DNA of 25,915 nt from Mesotaenium endlicherianum (Eukaryota > Streptophyta > Zygnematophyceae > Zygnematales > Mesotaeniaceae): NCBI GenBank assembly GCA_009602735.1, contig WELA01012279.1, positions 131,842 through 157,756 of the forward strand. Reading direction: 5' to 3'. Made by a program: the position numbers and the translations under genes. The notes under the pieces are model-generated. The model was not told the DNA's origin and did no database searches. It was given only the letters and a program-made list of their open reading frames with translations. Shown here in pieces: positions 10,249-19,460 of this stretch (the stretch's first letter is position 1; each line of letters starts with the position of its first letter).

Positions 10249-10289
10249 GAGGGTGCGGGGAGTGCGCCCATGCACACTCACGCACCCTC
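10249..10289. repeat. GC-rich imperfect hairpin in AT-rich DNA
   Basis: GAGGGTGCG at 10249-10257 pairs with CGCACCCTC at 10281-10289. Inside, GAGTG pairs with CACTC after a small internal loop. The surrounding kilobases are AT-rich. Confidence 0.6.
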
Positions 10290-11925
10290 ACCCGCGAGTG
10301 AAAGCGTGCACAAGAATTTTTCCTAGTTGCAAATACAAGGTGAAGTGGCCTGGTGGTGTGCCACCCTTGCAAGAGTTAGAGGGCTACATGAGAGAGGAGT
10401 AGAATAGAACTCACTTTATTAAGAAAACTTGTGTACAAGATGTGATAAGATTAGACAAGACTCCCTCTACTTCTTTGTGCTTTCTACTTATGCCTCAACT
10501 CTAATTGTCCTCTTTAGCAAAGTACCTCCAAAATCTTCTACTATGGCCCCTTCCATGTAGGTGACCTTGCCTTGTTAGACAAGCTAGCACACTCATACGC
10601 ACACAATCACACTCTAGAATATTCTACTATCCAATATACTAACTCCTCACGGAGTTTCTACGAATTTCATGATCACTTTGGCACTCTACGTAATTGTACG
10701 TAGTTTTTGAAACCATCATGATTCAATATCCTACTTCCTGGACTCCGACCAAAATTTTCGTCACTGGACCTCCTTGTTAGTAAATTGAATCTGTGACATT
10801 TAAAACTCACTAAAAACTTCCAAGATATAAATTTCTCAATACTTGTCCAAATGACTTGAAATAAAGACCAAAGTTCTTCTAAATCACACTCTTCGCATAT
10901 AAAATTCTAGGAAAATACAAATTACACTTTCAGAACCTTACAGACAACGTAATCACTGTCAACACAAAAATTACCAGATTAATTTGACAATTCTCGAAAT
11001 TACATATAATTTTAAGAATTAAAAACTTGCAATGGTCAAGGTGATTAACATGAACAACATGAAGCGGAAACGCTTTGAAGGCACGAGCGTCGTGAACAAA
11101 GTCGGACCAATTAAATTGTCCATCAAGAAACAGCACTTGGAATCTACGACCTTTTTTAGATAATACTATAATCATTTGTTTGATCATGGTAGCATGCAGC
11201 GTCTTCACCAGATGATCTTTTGATTTTGGTGAAAAAACAGTCTATTGTTCCAAAAATATCTTTTCAACATGAAGTATTTCAAAATTGTCCATGACCTCTT
11301 AAGCGCTGCACCTAAAAGATATTGCAATTGTTTAATGTTTGCTAAAATAGTTGCGACACAAATCTCTCCAATAGTTATACAACATGTTATCATTACAATG
11401 TCCAATAATTAATCGTCAGCTAATTTCAAAAGTGTGGTAGCAACTTTTCTCTCAGTACAAATAAGAGTAACAAATATTGTTTCATCATTCACTACATAAG
11501 GACGAGCAAGAGTTATCAGGCTTTAAAAATAAGTTACACATACGTTAAAAAAACTTTTTCTTTGTTTAGTGTTCTACAATTCCATCACAAATTCATCAAA
11601 CCATATCAAATACCTACTAATTTATAAAATACCCGTTGTCTACGCTTTTTTGACCTTGAAGAGCATAATGCATGGTATCCTGCGTGAGGTTATGATGACA
11701 TTTGTTGGGTTGCATGTCTACAACCATGTGTGCTTCATTGATGGTGTTATTGAGGACATTGTTAAAAGCTTGCTTCATAGAGTCCCACTGCTGGACTATT
11801 AGCACAGCGATGACAAGGGTTACAACCGTGACGAAGTTCGATTGTGCATTGCCAAAGTTCATAAATGCCCTGAACATAACAAATGTGAATATGAGGTGGT
11901 ACTTCTTACCACCAGCAGGTTACAA
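10290..11925. other. AT-rich region, possible transposon debris, no supported gene
   Basis: Short frames on both strands carry no recognisable domain. The part at about 10320-10800 has the pyrimidine/purine texture of LTR or copia-like debris (for example AATAAAGTGAG on the minus strand near 10420), but I could find no paired ends or coding homology, so I leave it unassigned. Confidence 0.3.
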
Positions 11926-12470
11926 AGTAAGACAGATCAATTACCAAACAAGGAACAAGCAATCAAAAAGCAGGCTAGCAAGCAGAGATCTGAGATTTGG
12001 GTAGGTTGTGAACGGAGAACATGGAGACAAAGAGGCAGGTACATAAAACAAGCAAAGATGCCAATAGCCAATAGCAAACAAGTCAAAAGCACGCAAGCGG
12101 ATTGGCTGGGAGGTAAACAGGCAAAGAGGGAAAGGAACGCACAGGTAAAGGAGCAGCAGGCAGAAAGCAGGCTGGCAAAGATATAGAGAGGTAGTCACCA
12201 AGGAATAAGCAGCTTGAAAGCAGGCCAACAAAGAGGCAGGTAAAGTAGGCAAGTAGAAAGATAGACAGAATAATAGGGGTTCAGAAAGGGCAGGCGCGAA
12301 GCAAGCAGAGAGCAGGAGAGGAGATTGCATTCGTGCATAGAGGTTAAGAGTTACGCGAGCAAAGAGGTAGGAGGCAAGAATTTATAGGCACGTAGAAAGA
12401 CGGGGGGGTAGTCAAAGAGCTGGAGGGACAAGATAAGCAAGCAAGAAGGATTAAGGCACAAGTCACTGGC
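11926..12470 (+). repeat. T-poor degenerate tract of GCAGGCAAAG-like units
   Basis: The plus strand is very poor in T (about 2-8 per 60 bases across 12061-12300) and is made of irregular repeats of AAGCAGGC, CAGGCAAAG and AGAGGCAGGTA. Periodicity is loose, so this is a degenerate purine-rich tract rather than a clean satellite. The long frames across it are by-products of composition. Confidence 0.6.
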
Positions 12471-12867
12471 CAAGAAGGTGCAGCTTCCCTTTAAGGTCAC
12501 GAAGCAGAAAATGCCAAGCATGGATGGAGTAAGACAATGTTGGTGTTATTGCAGGACTCTTTATAATGACTTCCTTTGCCTAGGCCACCCACTCATGGCT
12601 GAAGTTAAAACATTACTAGGGAGAGTGATAGAAGTACAGGATGAAAAATTGTTGTATTTTGAGAAGCTGTAGAAAGTGTAGAAATTCATAAGCGCTACCA
12701 TGTAAGTTGAAAGAAGGATGTGATGACAAGATGTAAGAATTTGCCTTGTATTTTCTGTTCCCGACCTTGGCTGTGGTATACCATTTTATAGATTTAATTC
12801 AAATGAGCTCTCCGTGGCTTGTTGGGCACCTAGCTATCCATGTGGGCCAGTAGCAGATGGCAAGCAG
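12471..12867. other. Left flank of the retrotransposon
   Basis: No supported gene. A 64-codon plus-strand frame at 12478-12672 has no recognisable feature. This is the pre-insertion DNA that continues at 21699. Confidence 0.35.
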
Positions 12868-12872
12868 GACAT
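12868..12872. repeat. Target site duplication, left copy (GACAT)
   Basis: GACAT immediately precedes the left LTR and is repeated exactly at 21694-21698 after the right LTR. Five bases is the usual duplication for Ty3/gypsy integrases. Confidence 0.95.
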
Positions 12873-13593
12873 TGAAATGAATCGACTTACCAAATAGGCG
12901 ATTAACAATTAATAAAGATCTTTATATCAGCAAGTAATCTTTATGGTATTTTCCGTTTAACTGGTTTAACGGCAAAGGACAACACACTAGCAGTGAATAA
13001 TACTCGTCAGTCAAATGAGAGTAAACTAGCATCAATAATGCAAATCAGTAAACTCATACATAAGCAAGGTTAGAAGACAGTGCGTATCAATGGCTTCTCG
13101 CCTTGGATTCAGATCTCTCTCAGTAAGCTGTACAAGAGAGTTGGCCTCGTGTCCGAATGCCGAACTCGAGAGCAATGCCTAGCATATGTACATGGAATGA
13201 GTTTACTGTTCAACGGTCAGTGCGATGGCACCGCCTACCCGGGAGTTAACCACGTTGGTAGGACCTCGGTTAACCAAATCCACCGCCATCTCCCATCATC
13301 CCGAATAGCCATCCATCATAGGGATGTCATCTGGCTATTCATCTAGCATATCGCACTTAGATGCATATCAAGGCAGTTCGCTGCTACCGAGTACGGAAGT
13401 CAGCTGGCTGTCAAAGAATGGGTCAGCAAGCTGACTTATATGGACTTCAGCCTGCTGCTTTCGGCTGAGTCATTAAACTGATAATTATGTAAAGTCCAGC
13501 AGACTGACTATTAACTAAAGTTCAGCAGGCTGAACTTAATTAACTATTATATTTAAATGAATATTATATCCACTAATATACTGATTCATTACA
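12873..13593 (-). repeat. 3' LTR (721 bp)
   Basis: Same sequence as the LTR at 20949-21693 apart from about twenty substitutions, two single-base indels and one fewer copy of a 26-bp unit (13494-13519). Its U3 contains dyad motifs such as GTTCAGCAGGCTGAAC (13520-13535). Confidence 0.96.
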
Positions 13594-13608
13594 ATCCCTC
13601 CAACTTAA
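13594..13608 (-). promoter_or_regulatory. Polypurine tract next to the 3' LTR
   Basis: On the minus strand TTAAGTTGGAGGGAT abuts the TG of the 3' LTR. This is the expected position of the plus-strand primer. The purine core GGAGGGA is short. Confidence 0.75.
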
Positions 13609-13706
13609 CTTGTTGTCGCCTCGACAACATTAAACTGCAGAAATTTTAAATAAGGGAACTGAACCTGACCAGCCTCCCTTACTGACTGCCTCTTCAGCGT
13701 GTCACC

Positions 13707-15383
13707 TTAAGGGGTTGTTCCTGGGGCTTCAGGATCAGGAGACGGAGATCTGGACCTAGATCTGGACAGCCCTCTAGGTCTGTCAGCTGGCCTTCTAAAG
13801 AACCCTGTTTGCTCTAAAGTTGGCCCTCGAGGAGAACGGAGGATGGTGGCCTGCTCTTCAACCACTTGGGTGTTGATTCCCACATAGACAGGCATTCCAG
13901 TAGGATGCTGAAATACATTGGCTAGAGGTACATGCCCCTGAGCGGAGGGGGAGGCTGGCATACCTCTGGCCCACCCGCGTGTCCCTCTTCTGGCACCCCT
14001 GTCCTCTGGGGATTTCTGTCTGTGTCTGCTGCCCAGTACAGTCAGATCAGCTTCTTCCCCTGCTTGGGCAGGTGGGCTGGGGGAGCGAGCGCGGGGTCCA
14101 GTTGTCGCCATAACGGGGATCACATTCCACACACCTGATCGTGGTTCTTTAGGAAGTGCCACTGCCTGTCCCTGGGTATCCTGAGTACCTGCTGCTGATG
14201 CTTCTCCTCTGCCTTGTTCTTCTTCCTCATCCTCCTCATCCTCCTCCTCGGAGAGAGTAGGGGTCTCGTCCACTAAGTCGTCCTGCTCCCTAGTAGACAT
14301 GGAGTAGTCTACCGACCTCCCTTTCTTAGGGCGCGCTGGAGGTTGCTTGGCCTTCAGCCTACTGATATCTATCCGGCCTGCATTCTTTGCCCATTTGACA
14401 AAGGCATGCTTTCCCTTAGAGAAGTACTCTCTTCCCCTCCTCCTATGTTCCTTGGTCTCTGCATTCATATTGCTCAGGCATCCATTCAGCCTGGGGTCCC
14501 AAGGGGCAATGTGAGGTGGTAGGATGAGATAGCCGTCTAGGCCATAGTGGAAGTCATCCGGTTGGGCTCGGTCACACTCCTGCTTCTTATTTGTGACGGT
14601 CATCCACCTCCAGTCTGTTGGCTGCTGGTAGTACTGGGGTCCGTGCTCAGCCTTCCTCAGTTTACACGGGAACCAGTGGGGAGAGAACATCTGCTGTCCT
14701 GCTTCCCTGGCCAAGTACTCCCAGCTCCTTCTCTCAACTTCATTGTAAGCTGGCAGGAGTGTGAGGTAGAATACCGTATCCTTAAAGCTATCGGGCCGCA
14801 TGCTCACCATCCGGATGAGTCTCTGATCTCCCACTATTCCCGGTATGGGGACCGGCTTGTCCTCTGAATCATCTGCGAGATACCGGGCCTGCTCTGCTGT
14901 ATAGCCCACCATCTTAGCATAATCTTCGTAAAGGACCACGCCGGTGTGTGTCTCGATGTACCTGTCCAGTGCTGTAGCTCCTTCCTTCTGTAGCAGTGTT
15001 GTCTGTTCCAGCCTGTTGATCTCCTGGGCTGCCAGCAATGCTTCCTTCAGGTTATCGAAGTTTTGGCCACCCACCACAGTATACCTGTAAGTGGCCAAGC
15101 TCTTCTGTCTGTCCGCTTCAATCTTTTTTCTTTTCTCCTCTTCTGCCGCTGCCGCTTCTTCTTGCTGTTTCTTCTGTCTCTCCTCCTCAGCCTTCCTGAG
15201 GTTTTCCGCTTCCTGATCCTTCTTCCTCTGTGCCTCTTCTGCCGCCTCTTGTTGTTTGCGGACCCTTTCTTGTTCTCTCCTGGTGAGGGACGTCGCCGCC
15301 AGCTCCTTCTGGTATTGCTCCATTGTCCTCCTGGCTTCTTCTGCCTTGCGCTTTCTGTCCTCCTTTTGTGTGGTGGGCGCCAT
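13707..15383 (-). CDS. Additional retrotransposon ORF downstream of pol (558 aa, unknown function)
   Basis: An intact third gene in the env position. I chose the ATG at 15383, which lies one base after a strong 3' splice site; the frame also extends upstream through an ATG at 15392 to a TTG. Residues 1-95 are a highly charged Glu/Lys/Arg/Gln coiled coil (RREQERVRKQQEAAEEAQRK). Residues 100-345 look globular, with aromatic-rich segments (LYEDYAKMVGYTAEQARYLA; HWFPCKLRKAEHGPQYYQQP; YGLDGYLILPPHIAPWDPRL). Then come a basic patch (RPKKGR, possibly nuclear-targeting), an acidic run at 378-390 (SEEEDEEDEEEEQ), a Pro/Ser/Arg-rich low-complexity region and a terminal RS stretch (SRSRSRSPSPDP). There is no signal peptide and no membrane segment, so it is not an envelope protein by appearance. 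I recognise no family. Nuclear or RNA-related action is inference from composition only. Confidence 0.85.
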   Translation of the reverse strand: MAPTTQKEDRKRKAEEARRTMEQYQKELAATSLTRREQERVRKQQEAAEEAQRKKDQEAENLRKAEEERQKKQQEEAAAAEEEKRKKIEADRQKSLATYRYTVVGGQNFDNLKEALLAAQEINRLEQTTLLQKEGATALDRYIETHTGVVLYEDYAKMVGYTAEQARYLADDSEDKPVPIPGIVGDQRLIRMVSMRPDSFKDTVFYLTLLPAYNEVERRSWEYLAREAGQQMFSPHWFPCKLRKAEHGPQYYQQPTDWRWMTVTNKKQECDRAQPDDFHYGLDGYLILPPHIAPWDPRLNGCLSNMNAETKEHRRRGREYFSKGKHAFVKWAKNAGRIDISRLKAKQPPARPKKGRSVDYSMSTREQDDLVDETPTLSEEEDEEDEEEEQGRGEASAAGTQDTQGQAVALPKEPRSGVWNVIPVMATTGPRARSPSPPAQAGEEADLTVLGSRHRQKSPEDRGARRGTRGWARGMPASPSAQGHVPLANVFQHPTGMPVYVGINTQVVEEQATILRSPRGPTLEQTGFFRRPADRPRGLSRSRSRSPSPDPEAPGTTP

Positions 15384-15384
15384 C

Positions 15385-15414
15385 CTGCACATGTAACCAG
15401 GGCACAAGTTAGTA
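15385..15414 (-). promoter_or_regulatory. Probable 3' splice site upstream of the third ORF
   Basis: On the minus strand TACTAAC (15414-15408) is a perfect branch-point consensus, followed 24 nt downstream by ATGTGCAG ending at 15385. The next bases are G then the ATG of the third ORF, so splicing here would make that ATG the first one of the downstream exon and remove the upstream ATGs. Confidence 0.6.
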
Positions 15415-15571
15415 GGATATGGACCTTTGTCATAGGGATTGCAGGAAGTATGTTAGTATTTAGTATAGTGGCTTCGCTGCTGTTTACCTTACAGGATGAT
15501 TGCTAAAAGTTGACGTAGTTGCGATGCGCTACACATAAACGTATGAGTGTGTTTTTATCGCTCTCGCTCAC

Positions 15572-15653
15572 TAACTGTCATATATTTTCCCCTCCAACTT
15601 AAATGGAGACAGGACCGCCTGTCACCTTCCCGTGTCAACTGAAATGACAGTTA
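15572..15653 (-). repeat. Nested inverted repeats around the pol stop codon
   Basis: TAACTGTCAT (plus strand, 15572-15581) is the exact reverse complement of ATGACAGTTA at 15644-15653, which contains the pol stop. Inside lies a second perfect hairpin, GACAGG/CCTGTC at 15608-15613 and 15618-15623 with a 4-nt loop, and the internal polypurine-tract copy. Confidence 0.7.
15590..15602 (-). promoter_or_regulatory. Internal copy of the polypurine tract
   Basis: TTAAGTTGGAGGG on the minus strand, 13 nt identical to the tract next to the 3' LTR (13608-13596), extended here to GGAGGGGAAAA. It lies about 50 nt past the pol stop. It may prime internally or mark the ancestral 3' end of the coding region. 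Confidence 0.6.
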
Positions 15654-18600
15654 TGGAGGGACTCCAGCGGCCCGAAGGTGGAACCGTGTCAACGCCCCTT
15701 TGGCATTGGTCAAGTGGTCCTTAAACTCCCAAGTGTCCCCAGAGGCATCGTAACCCTTCCATCGAATGAGGTATTTCATGACATATTTAGACGATCGACG
15801 GACCGAGCGAGCGTCTAAAATCTCATCGACCTCATATTCCTCAGGGTCGCCGTCCCGGACAGCGGGGACCGGTCCCGGTTGGACAGGGAACCGACCTGTG
15901 AACAGTGTATCACCTTTGATGTACGGTTCCAGGAAGGAGACATTAAAGACCGGGTGCCCCTTGTATTCAGCTGACATGTTCAGTTTGTAAGCATTCTGAC
16001 CGACACGACGGACCACCGAATATGGACCGACCCAGACAGGGCCAAGCTTTTTCTTGACCACACCAGGGAGGTACAGGTGCTGAGAATGCAGTTTGACTAA
16101 ATCCCCCTTGGAAAATGTCAGTTCCCGACGGTGTTGATTAGCGTATTTTTGTTGGTTTTCTTGGGCCGTGTGCAAGTTTCGTTGGACTTCTGACAGGGTG
16201 TCAGCAAACTCCTGAGTTAACTGGAGGGAGACCGGGTTGTCAATCCCTTCAGGGTGAGTTAAAGATTCCCCTAGCACATCTAGAGGAGACTTAGGGACTC
16301 TACCCAGGCTGAGTTCAAAAGGAGTTTTGCCCGTTGACGCGTGCACCGCACTGTTGACCGCAAACTGAATTTGAGGCAACAGGTCATCCCAATTATCTTG
16401 TTTTTGGTTAATATATGCTCTCAGCACCTCCTGCAGAACTCGGTTAGTTCTTTCAGTCTGCCCATCAGTCTGAGGGTGGTTTGCTGTGCTGAGCAGCTGT
16501 TTGACTCCCATTAACCCCATTAAAGCTCTCCAGAACTTAGAGGTGAATTTTGAGTCTCTGTCTGAGATGATATTAGAAGGGAGCCCATGTTGGCATACTA
16601 CATGGTTGTAAAACTGTCTCGCTGTTTCGAGTGCAGTCACTTTGACAGTTGTGGGGATAAAAATGACCATTTTTGTCAGTTTATCCACGACTACCAGTAT
16701 TGAATCATGCCCGTTGGCAGTTCTTGGTAGTGAGACCACCCAGTCCATGGATATAGTTTCCCAGCGTCCCGCTGGGATGGGTAGCGGTTGCAAGAGACCT
16801 CCGGGTGGTGTGTGCCGAGACTTATTTCTCTGACACTGGTCACAGGACTTGACATATTTCAAGACCTCCCGGGGTAACCCCTCCCAATGATAATGTTTTG
16901 CCAGTTTGCCAACAGTTTTGGCCTGCCCCAAATGTCCACCCAGGAGACTGTCATGAGCTTGACTCAGTAAGAGAGACCTTATTTCCAAGTTATTAGGAAT
17001 GACCAGCTTCAGCCTGCCTGAAGTGGTTTCAGTCACCCAGACCCCTCCCTTGAGCTTATACCCGAGTGCAGTAGCACGACACACACCAGTAGTGGGGCTG
17101 GGCTCAAATGTTGGGTCAGAAAGGTAGGCTTTCCTAAGTTGTTCAAGGAAGGACTTTTTCACCTTTAGTGAAGTGAGTGCACACAGGACTTTATCTACAG
17201 CATGCTGACTAAAGTTCCTTTCTTGCAAGTCAGGTCTTCTAGAGAGTGCATCAGCAGGATTCAACTTCCCTGGTTTGTAGTCGATCTGGACTTGGAACTG
17301 CTCCAGCATCTGGCTCCAGCGGTTCTCCCTCCTCGACAGCTTGGACTTCTTCTGAAAGTGGGTCAGAGCTAGATGATCTGTAATCACCTTAAAAGCTTTA
17401 CCATGTAAGTATGCTCTCCACTGTTTGAGTACATGAATGATAGCTAGCAGCTCTTTATCATGCACTGAGTAATTAATCTCCGCTGGATTAAATTTCATAG
17501 ACTCATACAACACAGGATGCCACTCCTGCCGTACCTTACCATCCTTTGTGGTTTTGTCAGCAGGCTGCAACAAAATAGCACCCATGGCAAAATCAGAGGC
17601 ATCAGTAACCACCTGCACCGGTTTGCTGGGGTCATACACGGCTAGCACTGGGGCAGAACAAAGGGCATCTTTAAGGGTCTGGAAGGCAGCCTGCTGCTCT
17701 TCCCCCCACACATACCCGATGTCTTTCTTAGTAAGGTCAGTCAGTTTACTGGCCTTTGTGGAATAATTCTCAATAAATCTCCTATAGTAGTTAGCCAACC
17801 CGAGGAAGGATCTAACTTCAGAGACAGACTGTGGTACTGGCCAGTCCCTTATGGTCTGGACTTTCTTAGGATCCACACTGATGCCCTCTTTACTGACAAC
17901 GTGGCCTAAGAATTCAATACTTTCCTTAAAGAAATCACACTTGCTCATTTTAGCATACAAGTGATTTTTCCGCAGAGTGTCCAGCACTTTCTTTAAGTGT
18001 TCAGTGTGCTGAGCTTCATCTTTAGAGAAAATTAAAATATCATCCAGGAAAACTTGCACAAACTTATCCAAATAAGGTCTGAAAATGTCATTCATAGCAC
18101 CCATAAAGGTAGCAGGAGCATTAGTCAGTCCAAATGGCATCACGTTGAACTCATAGTGTCCATAACGTGTGCGGAAAGCAGTCTTGTGTTCATCCCCCTC
18201 AGCAATTCTGATTTGATGATAACCACTCTTGAGATCTATCTTACTGAACACCTTAGCGCCAGACAGGGTATCAAGCAAGTCCTCGATTCTGGGTAAAGCA
18301 TACTTGTTCTTTACTGTAATTCTGTTCAGGGCTCTGTAATCCACACACATCCGCATACTGCCATCCTTTTTCTTAACAAATAGGATAGGTGCGCCGTACG
18401 GTGATTTACTGGGAGAAATGTAACCATTTTCCTCCAGCTCTGCAATCTGTGTTTTCAACTCCTCGCTCTCCAAATAAGACAAGCCATAAGTGCGTTGCCA
18501 GGGTGGCTGGCTACCAGGTAATAGATCAATCCTATGATCTACTTCCCTTTTAGGGGGTAGTCCTGGAGGCATGTTAAACACATCAGTGTACTGAGCAACA

Positions 18601-19454
18601 ATTTTTGCAGCAGTAGGGTGCTCCGGAGGGCTTACCTTTTTCTCAACCACTTCTTCAGGTTGAGGAGGTACCTCTCTTAGCAGCAGACAGAACATTCTGT
18701 CTTCCTTCTGGTTCCAGCTTTTGACGAACTCCATTGCATTCAGCAACTTGCATCCTTCTGGAAGCCTCTTCTTTTCCTTCATTTGCCATCCACACAGGAC
18801 AAGAGGAAGAGCACTGGTGGGTGCCAAGTCAGTCTGCCCATCACTGGCTCCTCTCACTTTAACTGTACCTCTGCTCCAACACACTTCAGCTTGATGTCTA
18901 TTAAGCCAGGACCTGCCTAGCACGAGATCATAAAAGCCAGTGTTGAGTACCTCAAATGTAAGCGTTTCAGTTAGAACTGCAATGCCAGAACCTAACTGGA
19001 CCTCAATAGGCTTGGTTATAACTCCTCCCGGGATACTTGAGGCATCTCCAAGGAATATTTTTCTATTCCCTTGGGTGACAGTAGGCAGCCTTAGCCGCTT
19101 AACTAAGTCCTTGTGGATAAAAGTATGTGACGCCCCTCCGTCAACAAATGCCCTCACCTTCCTACCTGCAATCATGCAATGCAGTAGGATAGGGGGGACT
19201 GTCTTTTCCTGACTTTCGCATTGTTCTCCTGACGTAGCAAAGAAATGTTGGACATCAGGTGGAACAAGAGCATCCAGAGTGTGCACTCTCTGGACGTCTA
19301 TATTACTGATGGTCTCCTTTATCTGTTTGTCAGGCATGCATAGTGAATCCAGTTCAGCAGGACCCATAATACCTGCTACGAGGGCAGCTAGTGACGACTC
19401 ACTATCTCTAGCATCCTCACAGTCAGTAGACTGGATTACTGACTGTTGCTGTCT
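15651..19454 (-). CDS. pol: Pol polyprotein: protease, reverse transcriptase, RNase H, integrase, chromodomain
   Basis: Carries out processing, reverse transcription and integration of the element. Numbered from the first ATG (19367; 1238 aa): retropepsin with [12 protein letters not shown] at 73-84 (DGGA in place of the commoner DSGA/DTGA); reverse transcriptase at about 300-490 with [20 protein letters not shown] and the catalytic FLDD at 440-443; RNase H with D588, E639 and D664 in [13 protein letters not shown] and TDHLAL; integrase zinc finger H805, H812, C842, C845; integrase catalytic triad D875, D936, E972 with 35-residue D-E spacing; a GPY module (VGPYSVVRR, 1113-1121); and a chromodomain at about 1178-1230 ([14 protein letters not shown] to [16 protein letters not shown]). 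The order RT-RH-INT plus chromodomain defines a Ty3/gypsy chromovirus. The frame overlaps gag by 46 nt in the -1 frame; translation most likely enters by frameshifting at 19460-19454, adding about 29 residues before the first ATG. No stop or frameshift is visible. Confidence 0.97.
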   Translation of the reverse strand, partial: RQQQSVIQSTDCEDARDSESSLAALVAGIMGPAELDSLCMPDKQIKETISNIDVQRVHTLDALVPPDVQHFFATSGEQCESQEKTVPPILLHCMIAGRKVRAFVDGGASHTFIHKDLVKRLRLPTVTQGNRKIFLGDASSIPGGVITKPIEVQLGSGIAVLTETLTFEVLNTGFYDLVLGRSWLNRHQAEVCWSRGTVKVRGASDGQTDLAPTSALPLVLCGWQMKEKKRLPEGCKLLNAMEFVKSWNQKEDRMFCLLLREVPPQPEEVVEKKVSPPEHPTAAKIVAQYTDVFNMPPGLPPKREVDHRIDLLPGSQPPWQRTYGLSYLESEELKTQIAELEENGYISPSKSPYGAPILFVKKKDGSMRMCVDYRALNRITVKNKYALPRIEDLLDTLSGAKVFSKIDLKSGYHQIRIAEGDEHKTAFRTRYGHYEFNVMPFGLTNAPATFMGAMNDIFRPYLDKFVQVFLDDILIFSKDEAQHTEHLKKVLDTLRKNHLYAKMSKCDFFKESIEFLGHVVSKEGISVDPKKVQTIRDWPVPQSVSEVRSFLGLANYYRRFIENYSTKASKLTDLTKKDIGYVWGEEQQAAFQTLKDALCSAPVLAVYDPSKPVQVVTDASDFAMGAILLQPADKTTKDGKVRQEWHPVLYESMKFNPAEINYSVHDKELLAIIHVLKQWRAYLHGKAFKVITDHLALTHFQKKSKLSRRENRWSQMLEQFQVQIDYKPGKLNPADALSRRPDLQERNFSQHAVDKVLCALTSLKVKKSFLEQLRKAYLSDPTFEPSPTTGVCRATALGYKLKGGVWVTETTSGRLKLVIPNNLEIRSLLLSQAHDSLLGGHLGQAKTVGKLAKHYHWEGLPREVLKYVKSCDQCQRNKSRHTPPGGLLQPLPIPAGRWETISMDWVVSLPRTANGHDSILVVVDKLTKMVIFIPTTVKVTALETARQFYNHVVCQHGLPSNIISDRDSKFTSKFWRALMGLMGVKQLLSTANHPQTDGQTERTNRVLQEVLRAYINQKQDNWDDLLPQIQFAVNSAVHASTGKTPFELSLGRVPKSPLDVLGESLTHPEGIDNPVSLQLTQEFADTLSEVQRNLHTAQENQQKYANQHRRELTFSKGDLVKLHSQHLYLPGVVKKKLGPVWVGPYSVVRRVGQNAYKLNMSAEYKGHPVFNVSFLEPYIKGDTLFTGRFPVQPGPVPAVRDGDPEEYEVDEILDARSVRRSSKYVMKYLIRWKGYDASGDTWEFKDHLTNAKGALTRFHLRAAGVPP

Positions 19455-19460
19455 TTTAAA
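19419..19460 (-). promoter_or_regulatory. Predicted -1 ribosomal frameshift signal between gag and pol
   Basis: On the minus strand the gag codons CCT TTA AAA contain the classical slippery heptamer T TTA AAA (19460-19454). Seven nucleotides later starts a perfect 10-bp stem, ACAGTCAGTA (19446-19437) with TACTGACTGT (19428-19419), with an 8-nt loop. The gag stop TAA (19438-19436) spans the top of the 5' arm and the first loop base. The pol frame is open from 19481, so slipping by -1 leads straight into protease. Confidence 0.8.

Noticed and set aside
10320..10800. A possible second LTR or copia fragment
   Set aside because: The texture is suggestive, but there are no paired termini, no target duplication and no coding homology.
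11941..12330. A 129-codon minus-strand frame rich in Leu, Cys and Phe
   Set aside because: It is produced by the T-poor composition of the opposite strand (A-rich on this reading's complement), with no domain or codon structure.
13080..13346. An 88-codon plus-strand frame present in both LTRs (also 21154-21420)
   Set aside because: It starts without ATG, is antisense to the element, and is shared only because the LTRs are copies of each other.
15047..15433. A minus-strand frame starting MTKVHILLTCALVTCAG, resembling a signal peptide just upstream of the third ORF
   Set aside because: It is in a different frame from the third ORF and becomes a charged, arginine-rich shadow of it. Splicing at 15385 would remove it. 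I do not take it as evidence for an envelope protein.
19413..19446. An H-type pseudoknot at the frameshift site, pairing loop ATCC with downstream GGAT
   Set aside because: The loop would have only two nucleotides to cross a 10-bp stem, which is sterically implausible. A simple hairpin is the better reading.
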